From Aegilops tauschii subsp. strangulata (Eukaryota; Streptophyta; Magnoliopsida; Poales; Poaceae), in NCBI RefSeq assembly GCF_002575655.3, contig NC_053039.3:378797633-378861632 (forward strand): a stretch of DNA of 64,000 nt, given 5' to 3'. This document shows positions 45,544 to 56,622 of this stretch, one piece after another. A model generated the notes under the pieces. It made no database searches, was not told where the DNA came from, and was given only the letters and a program-made list of their open reading frames with translations. Positions within the stretch are counted from its first letter, which is position 1. Each line of letters starts with the position of its first letter. The position numbers and the translations under genes are program-made.

Positions 45544-45751
45544 CTACCTCTTATTTAGTATAAAATTTTGACCATATATTTATGTAAGAAAATGCCAATG
45601 CATGTCACTAAAAATTACACCATTTGAAATTATGTTCAAATACGAATCCAATGATATAGTTCTTAGTGACATGCATTAACATTTTGTCAGTTAAATCTAT
45701 GGTCAAATTTTGATACTACAAAATAGGAAGAGTAAACCAGGACGGAGGTAG
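45544..45751. mobile_element. Stowaway-like MITE in the F-box/FBD intron
   Basis: A 208-bp foldback element with ends CTACCTC..GAGGTAG, flanked by TA on both sides (45542-45543 and 45752-45753). Internal arms pair, for example ATGCATGTCACTAA with TTAGTGACATGCAT, and AAATTTTGACCAT with ATGGTCAAATTTTGA. The left arm lacks about 15 bp of the right arm's terminal sequence. Confidence 0.8.
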
Positions 45752-46006
45752 TACTTGCTCTTAGGGTAACCATAGAGTTACTGGAGTAGTCTAAGTTACT
45801 TTCCACTATGACTAGCCTAGTCTACTATAGTAGTACAACAAAAAACGATGCAGGTGATCACGTGAGAAAAAATACTAAAAACATTTATTTCGGTGCAGTG
45901 CGTAGATGCAGTTTTGAACACTACACTTGTCATCGTAATTTGGGAAAATTACGAAAACTTTGAGCTACGTTGTGATTACCGTTTACTAATAGGAAAGAAG
46001 TTTCAC

Positions 46007-46852
46007 CTCGATGAGTAGCTTCTCCGTGCACGGAAAGCATGTAAGGAATCCAACAACTTGATCCAGATTGGGGCCGATAGATTTTATTGCCAAGATCTTC
46101 ACTGTGCGCATAGACTGGGTCAAGCTTGTGGGAATCATTTTTTGCAAGACGGTCGTAAATACATCAAGAAGAAATTTAAAAATGTGAATTTCAAGAAGAC
46201 GGAGAAGAAGATGAGTGTTGTACCTGAACGATTATGGATCCAATAAAGAGTTCGGAGAATTTGGCAGATGAGTACAGCTGCGGAGCAGGTGCTCCATAGC
46301 CTTCTTCAAGATGACAACGTCGAAGAGGTCGAGCTACTTGAGTTGAGGGAGAAGAAGGGCGGGTGCGACATTAATCTGGGGAAGATAGCAGGAGCTGAAG
46401 CTGGCGCGGCGCAGCGTTGGCGCGAGGCGGAGTGCGGACGGCGGCAGAGAGCGACATCGTCCAGCTTCAAAGCTAAGCTCCTCGAGCTGATCTAGGGCTG
46501 GGGATAAGAACCACTCATCGAACTTGGGTTGGACCTTGCAGTTGGTACTGAACATGCGGATGTCAAGGCGTCTGGCTGGCCCAGGGTGCGATGGAAGGAT
46601 CTTGGAGACTGCGGCCATGCGTTTGCAATCCCCGTCGCAGAGGCAGCTGTCGGCGGTGAGGTTGAGGGGGACGCGGCGCCAGAGGGGGCGCCACCGCGGG
46701 GAGAGCAAGGCGGTCCGCACGGCAGATTTGGTGGGGAGGAGGCCGATGATGACGGGCAGCATGTCGTCGGGGAGCCTGCTGATGAAGTCTAGGCTCGCCG
46801 GATGCGGTTTTGGCTCGAGCCGCCTCCGCTTTTTGGCTGCCTCGCCGTCCAT
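46007..46852 (-). pseudogene. F-box/FBD gene, exons 1 and 2 (F-box and middle region), decayed
   Basis: Exon 1 is 46852-46224, exon 2 is 46141-46007, and the last exon is at 31954-31646. The ATG at 46852 opens with a basic stretch (KKRRRLEPK), then the F-box FISRLPDDMLPVIIGLLPTK and WRPLWRRVPLNL. LRR-like sequence ends in TAG at 46336-46334. A deletion with frameshift follows; exon 1 then closes with SAKFSELFIGSIIVQ and a CAG/GT donor. Exon 2 carries SMRTVKILAIKSIGPNLDQ and VVGFLTCFPCTEKLLIE. Its acceptor reads AA where AG is needed (46143-46142), a single G-to-A change. In intact relatives these proteins join SCF ubiquitin ligases. Confidence 0.78.
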
Positions 46853-46942
46853 CTCAACCGGCGGCGACGCCGGTGTACACGTGTGCTGGTGTGTGTTGTG
46901 TGCTGGGTGTGCGCGAGTGCGTCCTTCTGTGCATGCCACCAC

Positions 46943-47315
46943 GCAGTGGTGAATTGTGCGCGAGTGCGTCCTCCACGCGGAAGAAATGTGTCCTCAACGC
47001 GCCCTCAATTTACTAGCGTGCGGGGTGCTACCCCGAGTGGTTTCAACTTTGTTTACTTCACCGCGTATCAGATGGACCTCAAGTTTACTTATTTTCACCC
47101 ACTGCCACATGGGCCAGCACACGAAGATACAGAACACGAGCTGACAAAGCAGCTTGTGGACTGGTTGACCGGTCAACTAAACAATATACGGAGCTATACG
47201 CTGACACAGTGAGCATATAATCCGTCGGTATAGAGTGTTCGTGTGAGAGGGGAGGCCCGTGAGAGATAGCAGAGAGAGAGAGAGACAGAGACAGAGAGAG
47301 AGAGAGAGAGAGCTA
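46943..47315. other. 5' flank of the F-box/FBD gene
   Basis: No gene is seen. A TG-rich stretch precedes 47000, and a GA microsatellite runs at 47270-47310. The end (GTGTGAGAGGGGAGGCCCG..) resembles the tail of the GA-rich tandem unit that follows, so a third partial unit may start here. Confidence 0.4.
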
Positions 47316-49220
47316 CTCCCTCTGTTCGATAATGTAGTTCCAACTTTTTTTAAACTCAAACTTTTGAAACTTTGACCAAGTTTATAAAGAAATTACTTAT
47401 ATCTACAATACCAAGGATAAATGATAGTATGAAGTAAGTACATGTTGTGATGAATCTAATGATCTTTCCAGATGTAAATATTTTTCTCCACATATACCTG
47501 GTCAAACTTTTCTGAGGTTTGACTTTTTAAAACATCCATATGCTTATGGACGTGAGAGAGTCCCTAACTAGAGAGAGAGAGAGAGAGTGAAATAGAACGA
47601 GTGAGTGAAAAAAGTGTGTGTGCGTGTGTGAAAGAGACATGGACAACACTCGATAAAAGTCGAGAAAAAACGTGTGTGTCTTATGCAAACATATCACACA
47701 TGCATCTTCGACAACGGAAGCAAGGTGAGGAGATAGTGTGTGGTTGTTTGCAACCGAGAGAGCAAGACCCCTAGCACGTGGCCAAGAGGGGTCTGACAAA
47801 CAAGGGAGAGAGGTCGAGAGAGACGTACGGAGAAAATGCAGACATGTGGAGGAGAGAGTGTATGTTTGTCATAGAGAGATCCCCTGGAGATCATGATGGG
47901 ACTACATGGGTGGGAGATCGAGTGACAAGGTGTGTGCGCGATAGAAGATACCACGAGAGATATCGAGATAGACGTATGGATGGAAGGAGACAATACGTGT
48001 GTTCTTGATGGCTAGTGAGAGATAATCATACTTAGGGGGGGTGCTTGTGCCTATGATGGAGTGAGGGATTATGGTACTTATTAGGGCGTGCATGTCACAT
48101 AGAGAGAGAACAAGGGCGGAGAATGTTGGATGGGTCTATATGTATAGCGCGAGCGAGACATGTGTATGTGTGAACCAGGGAGATATAAAGTTTGAGAGAG
48201 ATTGAGGAGCCCCGATAAGGCTGAGTGGTGCGTCAGATAGCTGAGAGGGGGAAAGAGATATTCCATCCTCTCGATAATGCAGTGCATGTAATTTTTTTAG
48301 AAGTCAAACTTTGAAAACTTTGATCAGGTTTTCACAAATGTTATTTATATCTTCAATACCAAAGATACATCATACAAAACTACATCTCATGGTGAATCTA
48401 ATGGTATATGTTTGTCGTTCCAGATGTAATTGTTTTTCTCCACGTACATGGTAAAACTTTGTGATGTTTGACTTTTCAATAAATCAATATGCTATGGACC
48501 GAGGAGAGTGCCTAAGTCGGGAGGGATCAAGTGCGTGTGAAGGAGAATGAGTAAGTGTGCAAAAAGAGTATGTGTGTGAAAGAGAAAGTGACAACAAATG
48601 ATAAATTAGAGAGAGTGTGTGTTTTTTTCGTTTCTTAGGCGAACATATCACGCATGCATCTTCGAGATAGAAAAGCGAAGTGAGGAGATACACGAAGATA
48701 GCTAGTGTGTGATTGTTTGCAACGGAGAGAGACACCCCTATAGCACATGTCCAATATAGGTCTGGCCAACAAGGAACAAAGGTTGAGAGGGACACATGGA
48801 GAACATGGACACATTGGGAGGGCGAGAGGGTGTGTTTGTGATAGAGAGACCCCCTCGAGATCATGAGGGGACTATATGGGTGGGAGATCGAGGGAGGTGC
48901 GTGCGTGATAGAAAGATGCCTCGAGAGAAATCGAGATAGACCATGCACATGTTTGTGATGGAGACTAAGATTAGCTAGTCATATACATATAGGGGGGGAC
49001 TGCGTGTGCCTACAATTGAGTGAGAGACCATCATACTTGGCTAGCTAGGCATGAGACTGTGTGTGTGTGCGTGTGAGATGGAGAGAGAATGAGGGAGAGA
49101 GATCGAGTTTTAGATGGGCCTATCGAGTGCGAGTGAGATATGCATGTGTATGTGTGACCCAGGTAGATGGAGAGTTTGAGAGAGAGGGGGAAGAGCTCCC
49201 AGATAATAGAGTGGTGCGTG
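47316..49220 (+). repeat. Two tandem ~0.95-kb GA-rich repeat units
   Basis: Unit A (47316 to about 48255) and unit B (about 48262-49220) share the same landmarks in order. These are a Stowaway-type block (CAAACTTT..TTTGACTTTT), AACATATCAC.CATGCATCTTCGA (47690 and 48644), TGTTTGCAAC, GATCATGA.GGGACTA.ATGGGTGGGAGATCGAG, and CATGTGTATGTGTGA. The offset is about 950 bp. The units have diverged by many substitutions and small indels. Long Ser/Leu-rich frames on the minus strand come from translation of the purine-rich strand and are not genes. Confidence 0.8.
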
Positions 49221-49464
49221 AGAGAGTTACGGGCAACGAGCCAAGGAATTTGTGTGCGTACGATGAGTGCACACAAGATATCTAGCTTGGACTAGAGAAT
49301 CATACATAGTGTGCGAGAGAGACCTATAGATGGAGTATATATGCATGCGAACTAGAAAGACCCCCCCACGCACACACACAAAGAGAGAGAGAGAGATGGA
49401 GAGAAAGAGAGAGGACCAACATGGTTTGTGTGTTGGATGCGTGCGACAAAATTGAAGATTGTCG

Positions 49465-49466
<2 letters not shown>

Positions 49467-49514
<48 letters not shown>
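49467..49514 (+). repeat. (GA)n microsatellite
   Basis: About 23 uninterrupted GA units following GTCGGC, at the right edge of the GA-rich region. Confidence 0.95.
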
Positions 49515-49515
<1 letters not shown>

Positions 49516-50132
49516 CAGGAGTCCGGGAGAAGGGGATGTCGCGTTTTATGCATCAAAGACTGATATAAACCATGTTTCGATATAAACTTGCATTCAAATA
49601 TTTAAATTGGAGAACATGTTGTCTGCAATCCACACATGAACGGATATATGCGTATATCAAACAAGTTCATTAATTTGACTTTCAACATGTTCATGGAGTA
49701 CTATAATACTATACAACATGTTATTCGATTGAGGTGTTCAATTTTGGATTTAGTTCACTATTTTGACCTGGTGAACGAGCTATTTCATTGAATCGAGATA
49801 TTTCATTTTGGGTTTGATTCCCGTTTTTGAGTGGGTCAACTATTTGTCATATAGTAAATCGCTAGCAACGAGCATGTAAAAAGACATTACTCCCGAGCAT
49901 CATCTTTCCATCTAAAAAAGAAGTGGCAAGCTAATATTTCTAAATTTGATTCGAATCGACTTGGTAAGGTAGACGTGGATGCTCGTTCTCCCAAATTTTG
50001 AACGAACCTTTAAACATCCTCTGCTCGGTGGAATTCGCCCGAGCAAATAAATGGGAGACGCGAAATTACCGTCCTATGTGGGAGACGCATTAATTGGCCC
50101 TTTGTGCATCGAGGGTAGGTTCGTAACTTCAT
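49515..50132. other. Intergenic DNA, nothing recognised
   Basis: AT-rich sequence with no supported gene. I searched it for a CACTA left terminus and for the missing C-terminal part of the F-box gene at 56623-56978, and saw neither. Confidence 0.4.
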
Positions 50133-50327
50133 CGAAGCACGCCTTCTCCTCGGCCGAAATGACATGTGCCAAATAATTCATAAACCATGGTCGGCAAAAC
50201 ACGCTCTCCTCGCCCGAAATAGCTCGCGCCCACTTTTTCAAAACACGCTCTCCTTGCCCGAAATCGCTCGCGCCCACTATATTTCAAAACACGCCCTCCT
50301 CGCCCGAAATCGCTCCCGCCCACTATT
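50133..50327 (+). repeat. Minisatellite of 44-46 bp units
   Basis: Three good units start at 50196, 50240 and 50286 with AAAACACGC.CTCCT.GCCCGAAAT.GCTC.CGCCCACT. A degenerate earlier unit starts near 50133. The array lies 250-450 bp upstream of the GC-rich first exon region of the next gene. Confidence 0.85.
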
Positions 50328-52749
50328 TGGGGAGAAACAAAGTTACTCTACTATCCCCGACCCTCAGTACACAGACCCAAGCCGAGAAGCCTAAAGGCAG
50401 GGGTAGAACTGTAACTGCCCCTCACATTTCAGACAAATGCGTCCGTAAAACATGGTTCCACTCCCCTCCCAATTCCCCCCACCCCATTCATACCTCGTGG
50501 GCGCCAAATCACCTTCTCCCCGGAAGCTCCCTTCTCCCGAGCCGCGAAACCTCAGCCCCTCCTCCATGGCGCCCCCACTGCACCAATTTCACAGCCGCCC
50601 TCCTCCCTAACACCGGAGACGCTGTCCATTTGCCGTCGTGCACTGGGCCGTGTGCCTCTTACTCCGTGCTACCGGAGCTGCCTCGACGACGGCCGCGTGA
50701 ACCGTACCAGAGCCGATTCACCCTCGCCGTTGTTCACGGCGCCGGAGCGGCTCCAACTTCGGATCCGTCCAGAGTCCCGGCGCTGCTTCCCCGTAGCCGT
50801 CGACCGTCGCGACATCTCTGTTTCCCTGCCGCCGGTGGCTACCGCAACCGCGCCGGCCTCACCGACTCGGCAGCTGGACCTGCCTACTTCACCATGCCGC
50901 CAAATAGGTCGCACCCTCATCTCAAATCACTTTATTTAGGCGTCAGTTGTTTGAATTTTTATTCTGGGCCAATCGATTCCCAATGGGAAGCAGCACCCCT
51001 CGATGCGGCGGAGCTCCTAGGCTGCCGGTTGGCTGGTGTAACGTAAGGGTGCGGGGCCGCAAGTTCGCCGCGGTAGCAGCGCTTAGATGGCTATCTTAGA
51101 GTTGCGTGGTTTCAAGGTACTGCCGCCGCCGGATCTGGATGACGGGGAGTCTTTGTGGATTGGCCCGGGGGCGGTGCAACCACAGCAATGCGGTGGGGCG
51201 GGAAGCGGGGGTTTGGCCTGGGCCACGGACGACGGAGGCAAGCTGCTCTGCCGTTGGTCGCTGGCTCTTCAGGGAAGATTCCTAAAAGTGTCAGCCGGGA
51301 GGCACAAGACGGCCATCAAGCCATCCGGCGTAGATCGGACAGTACCAAAATATAATAAAATCGTGTGACCCCAATTTAGTCTCAGTCAACAGACGTGTGA
51401 CCACTCTCGTACCTTGCTATTGATCTCTTAGTGTATTTCTTCAGATCAAAGAGATGTGTTGTTCTTAACATTATGCATTATCTGCATCTTCAGTCACACC
51501 GTCTTCCGACTCACCGCAGCTGCTCCAACAAGGGAAGCATACACCAGAAGGGAGCTATAGTCCCCACTCAACAGTTCCCTACATCGAATGCGCGTGCCCG
51601 ACATGGACAACCACAGCAACTGCAGGGCCATCGACAAGTTAGCACATGATGCTCACTCCTATGGATGGCGGCCAGATAGGTTGTACCCTCATCTTACTTG
51701 TGTGCAACATTTATGGCTTTGTTATTCATCTAAGCATGGAAAATAGATTATCACATTTCACTGTATATTCATGCTGATCTCTTACGGGTCTTGTTCAGGA
51801 GTTAACGCTGTTCCATAGTTCAGCTAAGATACTTGTTCTTTAGGTAACGCTATTCCATAGTTATCATCCATCAGCCAATGCTACCCACAGGCTAGTGATT
51901 ATAGTATTATACCACTTCTAGTATTACCTATGTTGTTCTTTAATACTTCTTTGTGCCATCTAGTTAATCTCGAGTACAAACGATACATATTCTGTACCTT
52001 TCATCTGTGTTCCCCCTTTAGTTTTTGAGACCTGTTGCTACTAGTTAACCCCAGTCCTACTATTTATGTCGTCTCCTACAGGCACTCATTACATAAATCT
52101 AACTACTAGTGTCTTCCGTGCATGTCAGATATAATTGCACACACTGATATACCCACAAGAACCTCACGGAGCAATGTAAAGGCCAATAAACTTGATGTCA
52201 ATGATACCCAATATGATGGAACATGTAAAGGCAGTTCTTCAGAAGACTTGCAGAAAGATGTTGAATCCTCTTCACCCCACAAGGTCCTTGCTCTAACTTG
52301 GCCCGTGATATGGGTACAACATGCATATAATGTCCTGGAGTGTATCTACTCTATTGCAATGCCATGTGCTTAGCATGCTGATCATGCATGTAAATATGTC
52401 ATGCCTTCCTGTTTTTCAGTACCTATTCCATTCATGATAACATGTTTTCAAATTCAAGTACTGTCATTCTACTCTATCGCAATGCCATCTGCTTAATTTG
52501 GACACCATGCTTCTGAATATCTTATGCATTGTTATTCATCAGTACGTACTTCATCTGTCTACCATACCATGTTTTTTTACATTGAAGTGTTGTTCTAGTG
52601 CTCTATTGCAATGCCATCTTAGTTTCCCAATCATACACATGTATGCTGCCTTAGTTTTTTCTGTACGTATTCCGCTAGCATACAGTTTTACATTCAACTA
52701 GTGTTTTTTTACTGTGTTGTCCTGTCGTATCCCTAGCTCTTACACCATA

Positions 52750-52848
52750 CTCCCTCCGTCCGGATTACATGTTGCCGAAATGGATAGAAAAGGATGTATC
52801 TAGAACTGAAATACGCCTAGACCCATCCATTTTTTCGGATGGAGGGAA
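52750..52848. mobile_element. Short Stowaway MITE, unit 1
   Basis: It starts CTCCCTCCGTCCGG and ends CGGATGGAGGGAA, with TA on each side. The inner arms (GATGTATCTAGAAC / CTAGACCCATCC) show partial foldback. About 99 bp. Confidence 0.8.
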
Positions 52849-53614
52849 TACATGTCAATATGTCATGCCTTTCTATTCTTCAGTACCTATTCCATCTCTC
52901 TGCTGTAGCATGTTTTATAACTGAAGCACCATTCTTCTATACAAGGCATGCAAGGGGAAGACGACTATGTTAGAATCTGAAGGGTTACAAACCACGTCTT
53001 TGCAAAAGATCCAAACGCCAGGACATAATAAACCAACTCCAATTTTTATAGATACTGCTCCAGCACAGAGAAACCCAACTCCTACTGATAATAAGCATAT
53101 TCCAGTGGCCAAAGAACTAGTCCGCTCCAGTCTAGCAAAAATATGTCAACTCCATTCTAAGAAGCGTGTGCGTATACTTGCATCATGAAATTTTATAGCA
53201 TGCTGATCATATTCTCTACATGTTTCTTACCCATCTCTCTTTTAGAAAATAAGCTTAACAGATAGAAGAATTTCTGCACTGGTATCATCTATGAGGAAAG
53301 ATTATTGCAGGAATTCTCTGTACTCCAATGCAGATATAAGTACCTGTTGTATATCACTATATTTTTACATCAGCATGTATTTTGTTAATCGGTGTGAATC
53401 CAACCTTTATCTGATCTAAATTTAGTTGTAGTAAAATGTATGATTAAAGGCCACAATGTTGTTTTTTGTAAGGAAAACTGCCTGGTAGTTTTGCATCCTG
53501 GGCTGCATGAGTGTACTATCTCATATCAGTGGGTTTGATTACTTTGGTTCTGCAGTGGGTTTTCAGTGTTTTTTTACCTTGCTGTCCTGTCGTATCCCTA
53601 GCTCTTACATCATA

Positions 53615-53715
53615 CTCCCTCCATCCGGATTACATGTCGCAGAAATGGATAAAACTGGATGTATCTAGAACTGAAATACGCCTAGACCCATCCATTTATT
53701 TCCGGATGGAGGGAA
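53615..53715. mobile_element. Short Stowaway MITE, unit 2
   Basis: Same element as at 52750-52848 (CTCCCTCCATCCGG..CCGGATGGAGGGAA, TA flanks). It was therefore present before the tandem duplication. Confidence 0.8.
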
Positions 53716-55149
53716 TACATGTCAATATGTCATTCCTTTCTATTCTTCAGTACCTATTCCATATCTGCTGTAGCATGTTTTATAATTGAAGCACCATTCT
53801 TCTATATAAGGCATGCAAGGGGAAGACGGCTATGTTAGAATCTGAAGGGTTACAAACCAGGTCTTTGCAAAAGATCCAAACGCCAGGAGATAATAAACCA
53901 ACTCCATTTTTCATAGATACTGCTCCAGCACAGAGAAACCCAACTCCCACTGATAATAAGCAGATTCCAGTGGCCAAAGAACTAGTCTGCTCCAGTCCAG
54001 CAAAAGAATGTCAACTCCATTCTAAGAAGCGTGTGCGTATCCTCGCATCATGAAATTTTATAGCATTCTCATCATATTTTCTACATGTTTCTTACCCATC
54101 TCTCTTTTAGAAAATAAGGTTAAATGATAGAAGATTTCCTTCATTGGGATTGTATTCGAGGAAAACATCTTGCGGGAATTCTCTGTGCTCCAATGCTGAT
54201 GTAAGTACCTATTGTATATCACTATATTTTTACATCAGCATGTATTTTGTTAATCGGCGTGAATCCAACCTTTGTCTGATCTAAAATTAGTTGTAGCAAA
54301 ATGTTAAAGGCGCCAATGTTGATTTTTTAAAGAAAACTGCCTGTTAGTTTTGCATACTGAGCTGCATGAGTGTACTATATCATATCATGCACATTACTGA
54401 ATTGTAGTGCTGCTCTGGTTGCCCATTCATTCATTGTGTCAATGTTGCTTTCGTATTACCTTACCTGGCTAATGATAGTTGTGCCATATTGTGTTAATTT
54501 GGTGTTGGCTAGTTGCCCAAACGTTCGTTGTGCCAATGTTGCTTTCCTATTATCTGACTTGGCCAATGATAGCAATGCTAGTGTCTTAAGGCTGCTGAAG
54601 ATAAGAAGACAAACTCTGAAAACAGCAAGGAAACCCCATTGTTTCTTTCCAATACATCTAGGCCAGGTAATATGCCAATAACTCATGATTAATTTGTTTG
54701 GTTCCCCTCCTAATTTATGTTATGATGCAGTGGTCGAGACACTCTCCACTATCAATAATACAAGCCTGCCAAAATCGCCATCTGAATCTGTTCAGTATCC
54801 TCTATCTCGAATGCAACGAAAAAAATGTATGTTTGTGAACCAATTAATGGCTGAAGGAATGATGGAAATGGTGGAGGAATCAGAGGTGCAGAGTCATGCG
54901 ACACAACAACTGATCAATGTTTTCAGAGACAGTGTAGCAAAGCAGCAAGAACTTGCCCACATGCTTATGGGCGTCATCCGTGCTGAGGTTGTAGATTGTG
55001 ATGTTGTAGATCGTTAGGTTCTGTTCATTTATTTGCACTGGCATTAATCTTTGATTGCCCAGTGGATGTAATTTCCTGTAATATATGCTGGATGTGCAAC
55101 GTTTTTCCCTGTATGCCGTACCTTTGCTTGATCGGTTTTGGTCCTGTGC

Positions 55150-56619
55150 ATAATTGCTCGTCGTAATGGGCTCAAATTATCTAATTTGGCCTAAAGACAT
55201 GTACGAACTTTAGTGGGCCCATTAAGTTAATGGGCCGTTACCAGGCCGAAAGTTAATGGTCGGCCCTCTTAACTCCCGGGTCGTTAACAGGCTGACGTCA
55301 AAGCGGGCAACAGGTGGGCCCAATTGATTTCACAGGCCGTTAACAGGCTGTTACTAAGTTTGGGCTACATATGGCCCAACTATACTGTGGGCCTTTAGCA
55401 GGCCGAAAGAGACAGCGGGCTTGTACTGGACCATGAAGAGCATGGGCCGCTAAGAGGCCGAAAGTCAGGTCGTATTGTAAATGGCCCAACTGTGTTGTGG
55501 GCCTTTAGCAGGCCGAAAGAGAAACCGGGCTAGTATTGGACCATGAAGGGCATGGGCCGTTAAAAGGCCAAAACTCAGGTCCGACTACAAATGGCCCAAC
55601 TCATTTATGGTCCGTTAACAGGCTGAAAGGCACAGAGGGCCGGGAATTGGCCCAACAATTAAATGGGTCGCTAAAATGCCAAAACTTAGGTTCGACTACA
55701 AATGGCCCAACAGATATATGGGCCGTCACCAGGCTGAAAGACACACCGGGCCGGAAATTGGCCCAACACTTAAATGGGTCGCTAAAAGGCCGAAACTCAG
55801 GTCTGACTACAAATGGCCCAACTGATTTATGGGCCGTCAACAGGCTGAAAGACACACCGGGCCGGAAATTAGCCCAATATTTAAATGGACCGCTAAAAGG
55901 CCGAAAGATGTACATTGTGAAAATTGGCCCATCCACTGAATGGGCCGTTAACAGGCCGAAATCTCACCGGGCCGATATTGAGCCCAAATATATAGCGGGA
56001 TGTTAACGGGCTCAAACTGACGATGGGCTGCAATGGTGTCAAATCTTTAACGGGCCGTTGACGGGCCGAATTAGCACATCTCGTATGGGCCGTGGGCTTA
56101 AATGGACCTGACACAAGTAGGCCTTATATGGGCTGGCCTGCTATTTTTTTTGGGCCGGCCTTTTTCACCGGAATGGGCCACTGTTGGGCCGTGCCACGTG
56201 TCGACCTATCATAGGCGCCTCCAATCCAATGAGTGGATGACATCTGTCCCAACGGTGAGGCAACACGTGTTTCCTCCGGCCAATGATGATTTTACACGTG
56301 GAAAATCCCCATTGGTCGGGGCTGTTAACGGGTTATCGGATCCAAAACCGGACCCGATAGCTTAACGACGTTCCATTACGGTGGATGCCATGTGTCGGTC
56401 ACCCTTGACGAAAGCACTTCTGTGACGCGCGATTTATCGTCATGGAAGTGGACACTTCCGTGATGATAATTTTGGTAATGTCATGGAACACTTCTACGAC
56501 AGCACAGGTATGACTATCTTGATTCTATCATAAATTTGTCATGGATGTACATGCATGACAGAAAACGTGACCTACTGTGACAAACACGTATCATCACGGA
56601 AGTGTATTTTTTTGTAGTG
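55150..56619. mobile_element. CACTA (En/Spm) transposon, right terminal region
   Basis: The block ends TTTTTTTGTAGTG, the reverse complement of a CACTACAAAAAAA terminus, at 56619. It is followed by TAA (56620-56622), the likely 3-bp target duplicate. Subterminal repeats are visible: TCATGGAAGTGGACACTTCC, GTGATGATA, TCATGGAACACTTC, TCATGGATGTAC and ATCACGGAAGTG. The family resembles Jorge/Caspar-type Triticeae CACTA elements from memory. No CACTA left terminus was found, so the left limit is uncertain and the gene at 50400-55017 may also belong to it. Confidence 0.8.
55340..55930 (+). repeat. ~111-bp tandem array rich in GGCC motifs
   Basis: ATGGCCCAAC recurs at 55371, 55481, 55591, 55702 and 55813, a period of 110-111 bp. 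Each unit also has GGGCC.TTA.CAGGC(C/T)GAAAG and a second GGCCCAAC half-unit. Less regular units extend to about 56100. Because the period is close to 37 codons, frames stay open through the array on both strands. Confidence 0.88.
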
Positions 56620-56622
56620 TAA

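Larger units (their letters stand above)
52705..54390 (+). repeat. Tandem duplication of ~0.86 kb containing one exon and one MITE per unit
   Basis: Unit 1 is about 52705-53563 and unit 2 about 53564-54390, an offset of 859-865 bp. Each contains TCCTGTCGTATCCCTAGCTC, a short Stowaway MITE, the exon that starts GCATGCAAGGGGAAGACG, and AAACTGCCTG.TAGTTTTGCAT. Both exon copies remain open and differ by a handful of residues. Confidence 0.88.
50400..55017 (+). pseudogene. Multi-exon gene of unknown function, probably carried by a CACTA element
   Basis: Well-supported 3' exons: 52129-52283 (IIAHTDIPTRTSRSNVK..), the duplicated exon 52946-53168 / 53811-54033, 54591-54666, and the last exon 54731-55017. 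Exons 54591-54666 and 54731-55017 join in frame through a GT..AG intron (..NTSRP / VVETLSTINN..), with TAG at 55015-55017. The last exon is helical and polar (VNQLMAEGMMEMVEESEVQ, FRDSVAKQQELAHMLMGVI). A GC-rich region (50460-50915) looks like a first exon ending at a donor after CCGCCAAATAG, but its frame is unclear. A further exon may be 51492-51680. I do not recognise the protein. Its place just before the CACTA subterminal array suggests element cargo or a second CACTA protein. Whether it is intact cannot be decided here. Confidence 0.5.

Noticed and set aside
45922..45935. CACTACAC as a possible CACTA left terminus
   Set aside because: Not followed by the A-rich and subterminal repeats seen at 56619, and it lies in the F-box/FBD intron.
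47694..49556. Long Ser/Leu/His-rich minus-strand frames
   Set aside because: Produced by translating the purine-rich (GA)n strand in reverse; no gene structure.
50196..50327. Regular short repeats considered as a CRISPR array
   Set aside because: Units are contiguous without unique spacers and the genome is a plant; it is a minisatellite.
55536..56006. 156-codon repetitive frame with 37-residue units
   Set aside because: Follows from the 111-bp array period being a multiple of three; the opposite strand is open too, so coding is unlikely.
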